From Bacillota bacterium (lineage in GTDB: Bacteria; Bacillota; Clostridia; Lachnospirales; Lachnospiraceae): a DNA stretch of 64,000 nt. The stretch is taken from assembly GCA_023398375.1 (NCBI GenBank), contig JAEWSH010000133.1, positions 1 through 64,000 on the forward strand, given 5' to 3'. Positions 9,186-17,274 of this stretch are shown in pieces; positions within the stretch are counted from its first letter, which is position 1, and every line of letters begins with the position of its first letter. The notes under the pieces are model-generated. The model made no database searches. It was not told the DNA's origin and saw only the letters and a program-made list of their open reading frames with translations. The position numbers were made by a program, and so were the translations under genes.

Positions 9186-10244
9186 ATGGAATATAAAAAT
9201 AGGCAAATAGATGATAGAAACTGGAATGATTGGAAATGGCAAGAATCTAATAGTTTAACTGATGAGGGCAAATATCATGCGAGATTTAAAATTAAGGTAT
9301 CCCCTTATTATTATAGTCTGATGAATCATGAAGATGAAAATTGTCCTATCAAAAAACAGGCTTTTCCTTCTACGCTTGAAAATAGTATCTGTAAAGATTA
9401 TAGCCAATATGGAATAGATATGAATGATTCGCTGGCAGAAGAAAGAATGTCTCCAGTTGAAAATCTTGTACATCGGTACCCTGATAGAGTTTTACTTACT
9501 GTAACTAATAATTGCTTTATGTATTGTAGATTTTGTACTCGGAAACGATTAACGGGTAGCTGTTATGACAATTTTGATTTAGAAAAAGCATTTCGGTATA
9601 TTGAGAAACATAATGAAATAAGAGATGTTTTAATATCGGGAGGCGATCCGCTAACGTTAGAAGATGAAAAACTGGAAAAAATTATTATGCGTCTTAAAGA
9701 AATAGAACATGTAGAGATTATTCGAATAGGTACAAGAGCGCCAGTTGTGATGCCAATGCGAATTACAGATAAATTAGTGAATATATTAAAAAAATATCAT
9801 CCTATCTGGATCAATACACATTTTAATCATCCAAAAGAAATAACGAATCTATCTATTAAGGCATGCAATAAAATTGTTGACGCAGGTATTCCTTTAGGCA
9901 ATCAAAGTGTATTGCTCAGAAATATAAATGATAGTCTTGAAATATATAGAGACCTTTGTTTGAAATTAGTAAAGAATAGAATCAGGCCATATTATTTATA
10001 TCAATGTGATATAGGAAAAGGAAATGAACATTTTAGAACAAAAGTACAAGTGGGTATAGATATAATAAAAGGACTTCGTCAATATACTACTGGTTTTGCA
10101 ATTCCAACTTTTGTTATTGATGCACCAAATGGGGGCGGAAAGATAACAATAAGCCCTAATAATATCATTGAAAAAACAAAAGAGAAAATAGTTTTATGCA
10201 ATAAAGATAATCAACTGTTTATATATCCTGAGATTCAAGATTAA
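9186..10244 (+). CDS. Lysine 2,3-aminomutase-like radical SAM enzyme
   Basis: 352 residues from the ATG at 9186, preceded by a gggg-containing site; an in-frame ATG at 9141 overlaps the previous gene and lacks a site. The 4Fe-4S motif is Cys110-Cys114-Cys117 in CFMYCRFC, and the SAM-binding SGGDP is at 151-155. The PLP lysine is Lys319 in DAPNGGGK. Asp275 (YQCD) and Asp312 (VIDAP) match the two aspartates that hold the epsilon-amino group of lysine in Clostridium lysine 2,3-aminomutase, which favours lysine over glutamate. It ends soon after the PLP site and lacks the C-terminal zinc cysteines of the long clostridial enzyme. Expected product: L-beta-lysine. Confidence 0.87.
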   Translation: MEYKNRQIDDRNWNDWKWQESNSLTDEGKYHARFKIKVSPYYYSLMNHEDENCPIKKQAFPSTLENSICKDYSQYGIDMNDSLAEERMSPVENLVHRYPDRVLLTVTNNCFMYCRFCTRKRLTGSCYDNFDLEKAFRYIEKHNEIRDVLISGGDPLTLEDEKLEKIIMRLKEIEHVEIIRIGTRAPVVMPMRITDKLVNILKKYHPIWINTHFNHPKEITNLSIKACNKIVDAGIPLGNQSVLLRNINDSLEIYRDLCLKLVKNRIRPYYLYQCDIGKGNEHFRTKVQVGIDIIKGLRQYTTGFAIPTFVIDAPNGGGKITISPNNIIEKTKEKIVLCNKDNQLFIYPEIQD

Positions 10245-10276
10245 AAAATATACGTTACTCATACAAAGGAGCATAA

Positions 10277-11173
10277 ATGAAACAGTATATTGTACCCTAT
10301 AGTGAATTGTGGTTTGATTGCTACACATCAATATTGTATACCTTATTATGTTCAGATAAATCTGAATCAGGAGAAATTATATATCATAACGATTATGAGT
10401 ACCTTTTAAACAAGGAAAAAACGTCTGAAGGTAAAGAGTTTTATAGCATTACAATGGAAACATTTATCGGTGATCTGGAAAGAGAAATTTTATTGAACGA
10501 AAAAATAATTACGGCAGCAGATAGAGAAGATGAGTTTCGTATCATAAAACAAAACTTAAATGATGGAAAAGTAGTTCTGCTGGATATAGATATGTATTAT
10601 TGGCTGCCAAAATTTGAAGCTATATATGGAATTAATCATATTTATCATACAGGCCATATTATAGGTTACACAGAAGATGGATTTATTTTAAATGAAGAAG
10701 GAGAAGAAGAAATTTCGTATCATAACTTGTATTTATCTTCTCAATATGCAGGAGGCAAAATATACCTATATGATAGGGGCAACTATAGAGGTGAGAAAAA
10801 AAATATAACTGAACTAATTAGAAAAAATGCATGTAAAATTGCTAATTCGCTGGAAAAATGTATTGCACAAGAAAAAAATGTGTGGGAAGTAAATCAATTT
10901 GATAATAAAGATATTGATTATTTTGCGGCCATTGCAGGAACGCATATGAAAAGTATACAAAATCGCATGCGAGCTAATGAATATCTTTTTAATAGAATTT
11001 GTCAAGACAAAGATAAAGCGGCTTTTTTCAAAAATATGGAAAATGATTGTGAAATACTAAAAAACAAATTGCTTATTAATTGTATGAGATATGATATTAA
11101 AAAAATTCTGGAAATTAAAAGTAATCTATTTTCTTTACTAAAAAAGGAGTGCGGATTTTGGAAAGAAATATAA
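10277..11173 (+). CDS. BtrH-like cysteine acyltransferase (C39-peptidase-like fold)
   Basis: 298 residues, no signal peptide. The N-terminal half resembles the butirosin BtrH N-terminal domain: Cys15 in WFDCYTSILYTLL, a strand VVLLDIDMYYWLP (99-111) and His127 in HTGHIIGY, giving a Cys-His pair of the C39-like fold. The C-terminal half is helical and Lys/Asn/Glu-rich. BtrH moves an acyl group from a carrier protein to an amino group of an aminoglycoside. By analogy this protein would take the beta-aminoacyl group from the carrier two genes upstream. The acceptor is unknown. The family call rests on motif pattern only. Confidence 0.6.
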   Translation: MKQYIVPYSELWFDCYTSILYTLLCSDKSESGEIIYHNDYEYLLNKEKTSEGKEFYSITMETFIGDLEREILLNEKIITAADREDEFRIIKQNLNDGKVVLLDIDMYYWLPKFEAIYGINHIYHTGHIIGYTEDGFILNEEGEEEISYHNLYLSSQYAGGKIYLYDRGNYRGEKKNITELIRKNACKIANSLEKCIAQEKNVWEVNQFDNKDIDYFAAIAGTHMKSIQNRMRANEYLFNRICQDKDKAAFFKNMENDCEILKNKLLINCMRYDIKKILEIKSNLFSLLKKECGFWKEI

Positions 11174-11261
11174 AATGAGTCTTCATTTGATCATGCATTA
11201 TAGCTTATAAATGCGAAATGAATTGAAATCAAATTAATTGTACATAGAAAAGGAAAATAAT

Positions 11262-13376
11262 ATGGAACGTAAAGAGGCTGAAAAAAAGGCAAAAGAATTA
11301 GTAGCGCAGATGACAGTGGAGGAACGTGCATCGCAGTTAAGGTACGATTCGCCTGCTATTAAAAGACTCGGGGTGCCTGCATACAACTGGTGGAATGAAG
11401 CCTTACACGGAGTTGCAAGAGCCGGTGTGGCAACAAGCTTTCCACAGGCAATTGGGATGGCAGCAACTTTTGATGATGAGCTGTTGCAAAAAATAGCCGA
11501 TACAATTGCGACAGAAGGGCGTGCAAAATATAACGAATATTCGAAACATGAGGATAGAGATATTTATAAGGGGCTTACTTTTTGGTCTCCAAATGTAAAT
11601 ATTTTCAGAGATCCGCGCTGGGGAAGAGGGCATGAGACATATGGAGAAGATCCATATCTAAGCAGTAGACTGGGTGTAGCTTTTGTAAAAGGATTGCAGG
11701 GTGAAGGAGAGCATTTAAAAAGTGCAGCCTGTGCAAAACACTTTGCAGTGCATTCCGGACCAGAGGCAGTACGACATGAATTCAATGCAATCGTATCAAA
11801 GAAAGATATGAGAGAGACTTATTTACCAGCATTTGAAGCATGTGTGAAAGAGGCAAAAGTAGAAGCTGTTATGGGTGCCTATAATAGAACAAATGGGGAA
11901 GCTTGCTGCGCGAGTCCTACACTTATGAATGATATTCTGAGAGGGGAATGGGGATTTGATGGTCATTATGTATCGGATTGCTGGGCGATTAAAGATTTTC
12001 ATGAACATCATTTTATTACTAAGACAGCCGAAGAGTCTGCAGCATTAGCATTGAAAACAGGATGTGATCTTAACTGTGGAAATACCTATTTGCAAATAAT
12101 GAAAGCATATCAAAAAGAACTGGTGACCGAAGCGGATATTACAAAATCTGCGGAGCGTTTATTTACGACCAGATACTTATTGGGATTATTTGAGGGCAGT
12201 GAATTTGATGCGATTCCATACGAGAAAGTGGAGTGCAAAGAACACTTGGAGCTGGCAGAAGATGCGGCAAAAAAAGGAATTGTTTTATTAAAGAACAATG
12301 GGATCCTTCCTATAAATAAAAAGAAAGTAAGAACCATAGGAGTGATAGGACCAAATGCAAACAGCAGATTGGCGTTGATCGGGAACTATCATGGAACATC
12401 TTCCAGATATATTACTTTATTGGAAGGTATTCAGGAGGAGGCGGCTGATGAAGTAAAAGTATTATACTCAGAAGGTTGTGATCTGTCTAGGGACAGAGTC
12501 GAAAATCTGGCGATGGCACAGGACAGAATTATGGAAGCTGTCTGTGTCGCTGAACATAGTGATATTGTGGTATTGTGCGTCGGATTAAATGAGACTTTGG
12601 AAGGTGAAGAAGGCGATGAGGGAAATAATTATGCATCCGGTGATAAACAAGATCTATCGTTACCAGCTCCCCAACAGCAATTAATAGAAAAGATACTGCA
12701 ATTAGGAAAGCCTACTGTGGTATGTCTCATGGCAGGTAGTGCTATCGACTTAAATTATGCAGAGGAACATGCGGATGCAGTAGTGCAACTATGGTATCCG
12801 GGCGCACGAGGCGGTAAATCGGCAGCAGATATACTTTTTGGTGCATGTTCTCCGTCAGGAAAGCTTCCGATTACATTTTATAAGAATTTGGAAGAGTTGC
12901 CGGTTTTTGAAGATTACGCTATGAAAAATCGTACTTATCGTTACATGGAAGAAGAAGCGTTATATCCATTTGGATATGGCCTGACCTATGGCAATGTAAA
13001 TGTAACACACGCGTCGGTTTTGAAAAATTCAGACTTCAACGGTGAAACTGAAGAGATAACAATAGAAGCAATTATTTCAAATGATGGAAAATGTGCAACT
13101 GAGGATATTGTACAGATCTATATTAAAGATATAGAATCAGAATATGCAGTAAAAAATTATAATTTGTGCTGTTTCAAGAGGGTATCGCTTGAGAAGGGCG
13201 AGAATAAGAAAATCGAGCTTCAAGTTTCCCAAAAAGCTTTTACCATTGTAGATGATAAAGGAGACAGATATATTGATGGCAAAAAATTTATATTGTATGT
13301 AGGAATGAATCAGCCAGACAGCAGAAGTGTAAAATTAAGTGGTAAGAAACCAATAGAAATCATCATAAATTTATAG
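11262..13376 (+). CDS. GH3 family beta-xylosidase/beta-glucosidase
   Basis: 704 residues from the ATG at 11262 (site aaaagga); a TTG at 11238 has none. The N-terminal TIM barrel has YNWWNEALHGVAR and SFPQAIGMAATFD, typical of the xylan 1,4-beta-xylosidase branch, KHFAVHSGPE, and the nucleophile Asp near residue 239 in VSDCWA. An alpha/beta sandwich follows (GLNETLEGEEGDE), then a fibronectin III-like domain after YPFGYGLTY. No signal peptide is present, so it hydrolyses imported oligosaccharides in the cytoplasm. It is last gene of the operon, 88 bp after the BtrH-like gene, and is closed by a strong terminator. Confidence 0.93.
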   Translation: MERKEAEKKAKELVAQMTVEERASQLRYDSPAIKRLGVPAYNWWNEALHGVARAGVATSFPQAIGMAATFDDELLQKIADTIATEGRAKYNEYSKHEDRDIYKGLTFWSPNVNIFRDPRWGRGHETYGEDPYLSSRLGVAFVKGLQGEGEHLKSAACAKHFAVHSGPEAVRHEFNAIVSKKDMRETYLPAFEACVKEAKVEAVMGAYNRTNGEACCASPTLMNDILRGEWGFDGHYVSDCWAIKDFHEHHFITKTAEESAALALKTGCDLNCGNTYLQIMKAYQKELVTEADITKSAERLFTTRYLLGLFEGSEFDAIPYEKVECKEHLELAEDAAKKGIVLLKNNGILPINKKKVRTIGVIGPNANSRLALIGNYHGTSSRYITLLEGIQEEAADEVKVLYSEGCDLSRDRVENLAMAQDRIMEAVCVAEHSDIVVLCVGLNETLEGEEGDEGNNYASGDKQDLSLPAPQQQLIEKILQLGKPTVVCLMAGSAIDLNYAEEHADAVVQLWYPGARGGKSAADILFGACSPSGKLPITFYKNLEELPVFEDYAMKNRTYRYMEEEALYPFGYGLTYGNVNVTHASVLKNSDFNGETEEITIEAIISNDGKCATEDIVQIYIKDIESEYAVKNYNLCCFKRVSLEKGENKKIELQVSQKAFTIVDDKGDRYIDGKKFILYVGMNQPDSRSVKLSGKKPIEIIINL

Positions 13377-13387
13377 GTAGAAATGCA

Positions 13388-13415
13388 AAAACCCCGTGAA
13401 CCCACGGGGTTTTTG
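13388..13415 (+). terminator. Rho-independent terminator
   Basis: Stem accccgtg / cacggggt with a short loop and a TTTTT tail lies 12 bp after the GH3 stop. The upstream A-run makes it potentially bidirectional. Confidence 0.92.
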
Positions 13416-13524
13416 TGGTACACTGAAATAGCAGCAAAGTTAAGCAGGATCATATGATTTAATTATATGAAAGAAGTTTCGATTATTGCGTATGAGGAAA
13501 GGAAAGGTGTGTAGGGTGGATTCG

Positions 13525-14235
13525 ATGAAAGAATTGCAAGAGATCATTAGTGAAAGTGATAATATTGTGTTTTTTGGTGGTGCAGGTGTTTCAACAGAAA
13601 GCGGTATTCCGGATTTTCGAAGTGTAGACGGACTCTACAATCAGCAGTATGATTATCCACCGGAAACTATACTGAGTCATACATTTTATCGGAATCATAC
13701 AGAAGAGTTCTTCCGTTTTTACCGGGCAAAAATGTTGCTTCCAAAAGCAGAACCGAACATGGCACATCGAAAACTGGCAGAACTGGAGAAAAAGGGAAAA
13801 TTAAAGGCGGTCATAACCCAGAATATTGACGGACTTCATCAGGCAGCAGGAAGCAGAGAAGTACTGGAACTGCATGGGTCTGTACTTCGGAATTACTGTG
13901 AGAAATGCCATACGCCTTATGATATGGACTATCTATTGCAGGGAAACGGGATACCAGTCTGCAAATGCGGCGGTATGATAAAGCCTGATGTAGTATTATA
14001 TGAAGAGTCGTTGAATGAATATATAATCAGTAAAGCGATTTCATATATTGCCAGTGCAGATGTATTGATCGTTGGAGGTACTTCATTAGCGGTATATCCG
14101 GCAGCAGGTCTGATTGATTATTATCAAGGCAGTAAACTGGTGTTGATTAATAGGACGGCTACGCCGCGGGATAAGATTGCCAACCTGATCGTGCAGGGGA
14201 GTATCGGTGAGATGCTTGGAAAGATAATAGTGTAA
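13525..14235 (+). CDS. Sir2 family NAD-dependent protein deacylase
   Basis: About 236 residues. The NAD-binding GAGVSTESGIPDFRS motif is at the N-terminus. TQNIDGLH, the catalytic His in LELHGS, four zinc cysteines (CEKC ... CKC) and GGTSLAVYPAAGL complete a class III/U-type sirtuin. It removes acyl groups from protein lysines and uses NAD. The start is uncertain: ATG 13525 follows agggtgg, while GTG 13516 and ATG 13492 are in-frame alternatives. A small DUF951 gene follows 11 bp later. Confidence 0.93.
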   Translation: MKELQEIISESDNIVFFGGAGVSTESGIPDFRSVDGLYNQQYDYPPETILSHTFYRNHTEEFFRFYRAKMLLPKAEPNMAHRKLAELEKKGKLKAVITQNIDGLHQAAGSREVLELHGSVLRNYCEKCHTPYDMDYLLQGNGIPVCKCGGMIKPDVVLYEESLNEYIISKAISYIASADVLIVGGTSLAVYPAAGLIDYYQGSKLVLINRTATPRDKIANLIVQGSIGEMLGKIIV

Positions 14236-14246
14236 GGAGAATGAGC

Positions 14247-14432
14247 GTGGAATATAACGTTGAAGATATTGTAAAATTGAAAAAGCCACATCCGTGTGGT
14301 AGTTATGAATGGGAAATATTGCGTGTCGGTGCCGATTTCCGATTAAAATGTCTTGGGTGTGGTCATCAGGTCATGGTAGCCAGAAAGCTTGTTGAGAAAA
14401 ACACAAAAGGAATTCGTCCTAAAAATGCTTGA
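14247..14432 (+). CDS. DUF951 family zinc-ribbon-like protein
   Basis: 61 residues. DIVKLKKPHPCGSYEWEILRVGADFRLKCLGCGHQVM is cut here into its two telling parts: KKPHPCGS and KCLGCGH, which mark the DUF951 family found beside rpsF/ssb/rpsR in many Firmicutes. Function is unknown. An ATG at 14241 is in frame but touches the ribosome binding site (taaggaga, 14233-14240). The GTG at 14247 has correct spacing, so I chose it. Confidence 0.88.
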   Translation: MEYNVEDIVKLKKPHPCGSYEWEILRVGADFRLKCLGCGHQVMVARKLVEKNTKGIRPKNA

Positions 14433-14472
14433 AAAGTCGCATAATATGTGGTATTATACTATTCTGTGATAT

Positions 14473-14515
14473 AAAAGAGTCGGATGACCGATTCCACATT
14501 CCTTGCTCTTTTTTT
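14473..14515 (+). promoter_or_regulatory. rpsF leader, probable S6:S18-binding structure
   Basis: Arms aaaagag (14473-14479) and ctctttt (14506-14512) close a stem around tcggatgaccgattccac. An exposed CCGA and a T-run after the stem fit the rpsF leader motif, which binds the S6:S18 pair and lets the operon sense its own products. A short regulatory stem or attenuator is certain; the ligand is inferred from position. Confidence 0.5.
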
Positions 14516-14550
14516 AGAAAAGGGCCAGAGACCAAAAGGAGGAAAAAAGC

Positions 14551-14841
14551 ATGAACAAATATGAATTAGCCGTTGTTGTTAGTGCAAAAATCGAAGATGA
14601 CGAAAGAATTGCTACGATCGAAAAAGTAAAAGGTTATGTTGAACGTTTCGGCGGTACAATTACTAACGTTGATGAATGGGGTAAGAAAAGATTGGCTTAC
14701 GACGTTCAGAAGATGAAAGATGGTTTTTACTACTTCATCAAATTCGATGCTGAATCTACAGTTCCAGCGGAAATTGAAAACAATATCCGTATAATGGAAA
14801 ATGTAATCAGATTTTTATGCGTAAGACAAGACGAGGCATAA
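14551..14841 (+). CDS. rpsF: 30S ribosomal protein S6
   Basis: 96 residues, full length. MNKYELAVVVSAKIEDDER starts the ferredoxin-like fold, and GKKRLAYDVQKMKDGFYYFIKF is the family core. It binds S18 on the platform of the small subunit. A strong aaaggagg site lies 8 bases upstream. It is first gene of rpsF-ssb-rpsR. Confidence 0.98.
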   Translation: MNKYELAVVVSAKIEDDERIATIEKVKGYVERFGGTITNVDEWGKKRLAYDVQKMKDGFYYFIKFDAESTVPAEIENNIRIMENVIRFLCVRQDEA

Positions 14842-14855
14842 GATAAGGAGAACGT

Positions 14856-15299
14856 ATGAATAAAGTAATTCTTATGGGGCGTTTAACGAGAGATCCTGAA
14901 GTAAGATATTCTCAGGGTGACAATGCAATGGCAATTGCAAGATATACACTTGCGGTAGACCGCAGATTTAACCGTAATAATGAGGAACAAAACGCAGATT
15001 TTATTGGATGTGTGGCATTCGGTAAGGCTGGAGAATTTGCTGAAAAATATTTCCGTAAGGGTACTAAAGTAGCAGTTACCGGACGTATTCAAACGGGAAG
15101 TTATACAAATAAAGACGGAGTTAAAGTGTATACAACTGATATCGTTGTGGAAGATCAGGAATTTGCTGAAAGCAAAAATGCATCAGCAGGAGCATCTGAA
15201 GGTGGTTTTTCTAATGGTGGATTCAGACAGGAAACAGCAGTTGGTGATGGTTTCATGAATATTCCAGATGGAATTGATGAAGAATTGCCATTCAACTAA
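14856..15299 (+). CDS. ssb: Single-stranded DNA-binding protein
   Basis: 147 residues. An N-terminal OB fold carries MNKVILMGRLTRDPEVRY, FIGCVAFGK and KVAVTGRIQTGSY. A disordered Gly/Ser/Glu linker and the acidic partner-binding tip DEELPFN (ends in Pro-Phe-Asn rather than the usual DDDIPF) follow. It protects single-stranded DNA in replication and repair. It is translated from aaggag 14 bp after rpsF. Confidence 0.98.
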   Translation: MNKVILMGRLTRDPEVRYSQGDNAMAIARYTLAVDRRFNRNNEEQNADFIGCVAFGKAGEFAEKYFRKGTKVAVTGRIQTGSYTNKDGVKVYTTDIVVEDQEFAESKNASAGASEGGFSNGGFRQETAVGDGFMNIPDGIDEELPFN

Positions 15300-15328
15300 T
15301 AATTAGATTTTAGATAGGAGGCAATACT

Positions 15329-15592
15329 ATGGCTTACAATAGAGCAGAGAAATCCGATTCTCCTATGAAGAGAAGAGGCGGAATGCGCAGAAGAAAGAAA
15401 GTTTGCGTATTTTGTGGAAAAGATAACACAATTGATTACAAAGATGTAAATAAATTAAAAAGATATGTATCTGAAAGAGGAAAAATTCTTCCGAGAAGAA
15501 TCACAGGAAACTGTGCAAAGCACCAGAGAGCTCTTACAGTTGCAATCAAGAGAGCGAGACATATCGCCCTGATGCCTTACACAATGGATTAA
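15329..15592 (+). CDS. rpsR: 30S ribosomal protein S18
   Basis: 87 residues. A basic N-terminus precedes KVCVFCGK (zinc-type CxxC), YKDVNKLKRYVSERGKI, PRRITGNC and KRARHIALMPYT. The last 23 bp, including the stop codon, are repeated at 19423-19445: the 3' end of this gene is the attachment site of the element that follows. The reading frame is left intact by the integration. Confidence 0.98.
   Translation: MAYNRAEKSDSPMKRRGGMRRRKKVCVFCGKDNTIDYKDVNKLKRYVSERGKILPRRITGNCAKHQRALTVAIKRARHIALMPYTMD
15570..15592 (+). repeat. attL of the rpsR-targeted element
   Basis: 23-bp direct repeat beginning tgatgccttacacaatgg and ending at the rpsR stop codon; exact second copy at 19423-19445. The flanks differ beyond it except for a nearby shared cgc. 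Confidence 0.88.
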
Positions 15593-15632
15593 TAATACGA
15601 AAAATGTACATTTGTGAAGTGTGATAGTAGAA

Positions 15633-15652
15633 TATACGCCACATATACGCCA
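15633..15652 (+). repeat. Integrase arm-type repeats (candidate)
   Basis: tatacgcca occurs twice, at 15633-15641 and 15644-15652, 11 bp apart and about 45 bp inside attL. A related tacgcca lies at 19280-19286 near the right end. In the second element ttacacca is repeated at 19488-19495 and 19499-19506, in the same relative place. These fit arm sites for a tyrosine recombinase. Confidence 0.4.
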
Positions 15653-15688
15653 ATTTAGGCGATAAATCATATAATGAACGAGAGTGAA

Positions 15689-15717
15689 CGTCATTACATT
15701 TATGTAATGACGTTTTT
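15689..15717 (+). terminator. Terminator now serving rpsF-ssb-rpsR
   Basis: Stem cgtcattacat / atgtaatgacg with a 2-3 nt loop and TTTTTT tail. It lies inside the element, so the integrated DNA supplies the terminator of the ribosomal operon. A sister terminator is at 19540-19569. Confidence 0.88.
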
Positions 15718-15774
15718 TACGTCCTTCAATAGTTAGTAGCATAAATTATATACAATACTAACTGGAGGAAAACA

Positions 15775-16626
15775 GTGCAGAAACTAAAAAGTAATATTTT
15801 AGATAAACTAATAGAATATAAAGCTACAAGTACTGAAATTAATCTTTTGTTATATATTTCCCATTATCAATTTGATAGAGGAAATGTAATGGGTGTTTAT
15901 TACCGTGATGTATGTGCAGCTATAGATGTATCCTACCAGGCATTTTACGATGCTTTAAAAGGTCTGCAGGAAAAGAATATTATTATGGCACAGAAAGGCA
16001 GCTACTATGATTGGGATATTAATCCTGGATAATGATTTCACCAGCGAAGAAGGCATTTCTGAGGCTTATATCAGTACGGGGCATGATTTATTCCATTCGC
16101 AGGGATTTTATGCCTTAAAAGCCAATGAGAAGCTTCTGGCGATGTATATTTTAAAAATAACTGGAGCTAATAGAGGGAAATATTGTGTTGGAGTAATAAA
16201 ACTGTATCATATATTCACAAAAATGCTTGGTGTAACAAAACGTGCCATTCAAAATTATCTGAAGAACCTGAAGAAGTTCTTCCTGGCGGAATTAGTGATA
16301 GCAAGTATTGGATTACACCACGCAAGAAAGTTTATAAAGCAAATGCTCCTACAGATAAAAAGTTGTTCTCTCGGGGAATAGCTAAAACAGTATTCCGAAG
16401 GAATAGAGCAAAGATGACGGCGGAGGCATTTACAGATATAGCCTTATTAATTGCCCAATATTCTGCAGACTATAGCAGCCGACTTCAGGAATGCTTTTCC
16501 AAAGCCTTTGAAAAGAGCCTATACTGCAGGAATGAAAGACAGAGAAATAAATATAAATGGAACCGGAATATATCACCCGCTTTCGTACATAAATTATTAC
16601 GACAGGAATTAGGAATAGAATGTTAA
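15775..16626 (+). pseudogene. Frameshifted plasmid/ICE-type winged-helix (Rep-like) gene
   Basis: The GTG at 15775 follows tggagga. Frame 1 encodes KLIEYKATSTEINLLLYIS and a winged-helix-like segment to about 16020. The sense then continues in frame 2 (LDNDFTSEEGISEAYISTGH to NLKKFF, about 16270) and returns to frame 1 (SDSKYWITPRKKVYK to the stop at 16626). The two shifts, near 16020 and 16275, break a protein of about 280 residues. The HTH-like layout and an iteron array just downstream suggest a replication initiator or plasmid regulator; I do not recognise a named family. Confidence 0.7.
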
Positions 16627-16712
16627 CAGATCAGTGAAGACTGGTCTATTTCACGTTGAAAAAAGTCATTTAATAATATGAAAATAAGAAATTAATAAGA
16701 AATTCTTGTACT

Positions 16713-16738
16713 GGAGACCGTTAGGGTCTATTTTTTTG
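16713..16738 (+). terminator. Terminator after the broken Rep-like gene
   Basis: A short stem agacc / gggtct with loop gtta is followed by ATTTTTTT. It lies about 90 bp after the pseudogene stop. Confidence 0.65.
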
Positions 16739-16746
16739 TGCATAAA

Positions 16747-16972
16747 GAAAAAAAGTATTCAAAATTTGTGACTCCAAAGAAAAAAGTATTCAAATTATGT
16801 TCCTTAAAAAAGTAGAGTTATTCAAAATATATAACATTTTGGAGAGAATATATTCAAGTTTTGTACTTGTGGATAAGTGCTGAAATATGCATAAAATGGG
16901 CATTAGAAGTGCATTTGAGATCTTATTATATCTTATCTTTATATTATATTTACTCTATATTATAGATATTAC
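16747..16972. other. Probable replication origin: iterons, DnaA box, AT-rich stretch
   Basis: Four ATTCAA words start at 16757, 16788, 16820 and 16852, spaced 31, 32 and 32 bp. Each is preceded by purine-rich sequence, and copies 1 and 2 share aaaaaagtattcaaa. At 16868-16876 tgtggataa is the exact complement of the consensus DnaA box TTATCCACA. From about 16921 to 16972 the sequence is almost only A and T (DNA-unwinding-like). Order and spacing match iteron-type theta origins. The remaining gene-free bases to 17274 hold only the inverted repeat listed separately. Confidence 0.6.
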
Positions 16973-17027
16973 CTTTCCTTACGGTATTCATCGAAAGCTT
17001 CCTGTTGGCTATGCGTTCATGACTCCT

Positions 17028-17079
17028 ATTTAAAAATCAAGGGTATATGAACAGCTAAAGCTGCCCTTGATTTTTAAAT
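17028..17079. repeat. 16-bp perfect inverted repeat
   Basis: atttaaaaatcaaggg (17028-17043) and its exact complement (17064-17079) enclose 20 nt that contain a smaller palindrome (cagctaaagctg). It could act as a bidirectional terminator or as a single-strand origin or protein site beside the iterons. Confidence 0.65.
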
Positions 17080-17274
17080 TTTTACATGCTATCTACGTAA
17101 TGCGAGATGAAGGGAACAATTCAAAAAGACAAAATTCATCATCTCTCTGCAGTATAGTCTAGCATGTAAAACCAGATTCATTTGGTTATCTTGATGTGTA
17201 GGTATGTGCTCAAATCAGCTAAACAATTCAAAAATACTAAGACACTTAAATTCAGGGTATTATGTGTTCCTTAT

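Noticed and set aside
9186..10244. EpmB-type lysine aminomutase for EF-P modification
   Set aside because: No EpmA-like synthetase or efp gene is nearby, and the immediate partner is a carrier-loading adenylation enzyme.
13525..14235. Sirtuin as part of an anti-phage defence system
   Set aside because: It is a short deacylase-type sirtuin with a normal zinc site beside ribosomal genes, with no defence partner.
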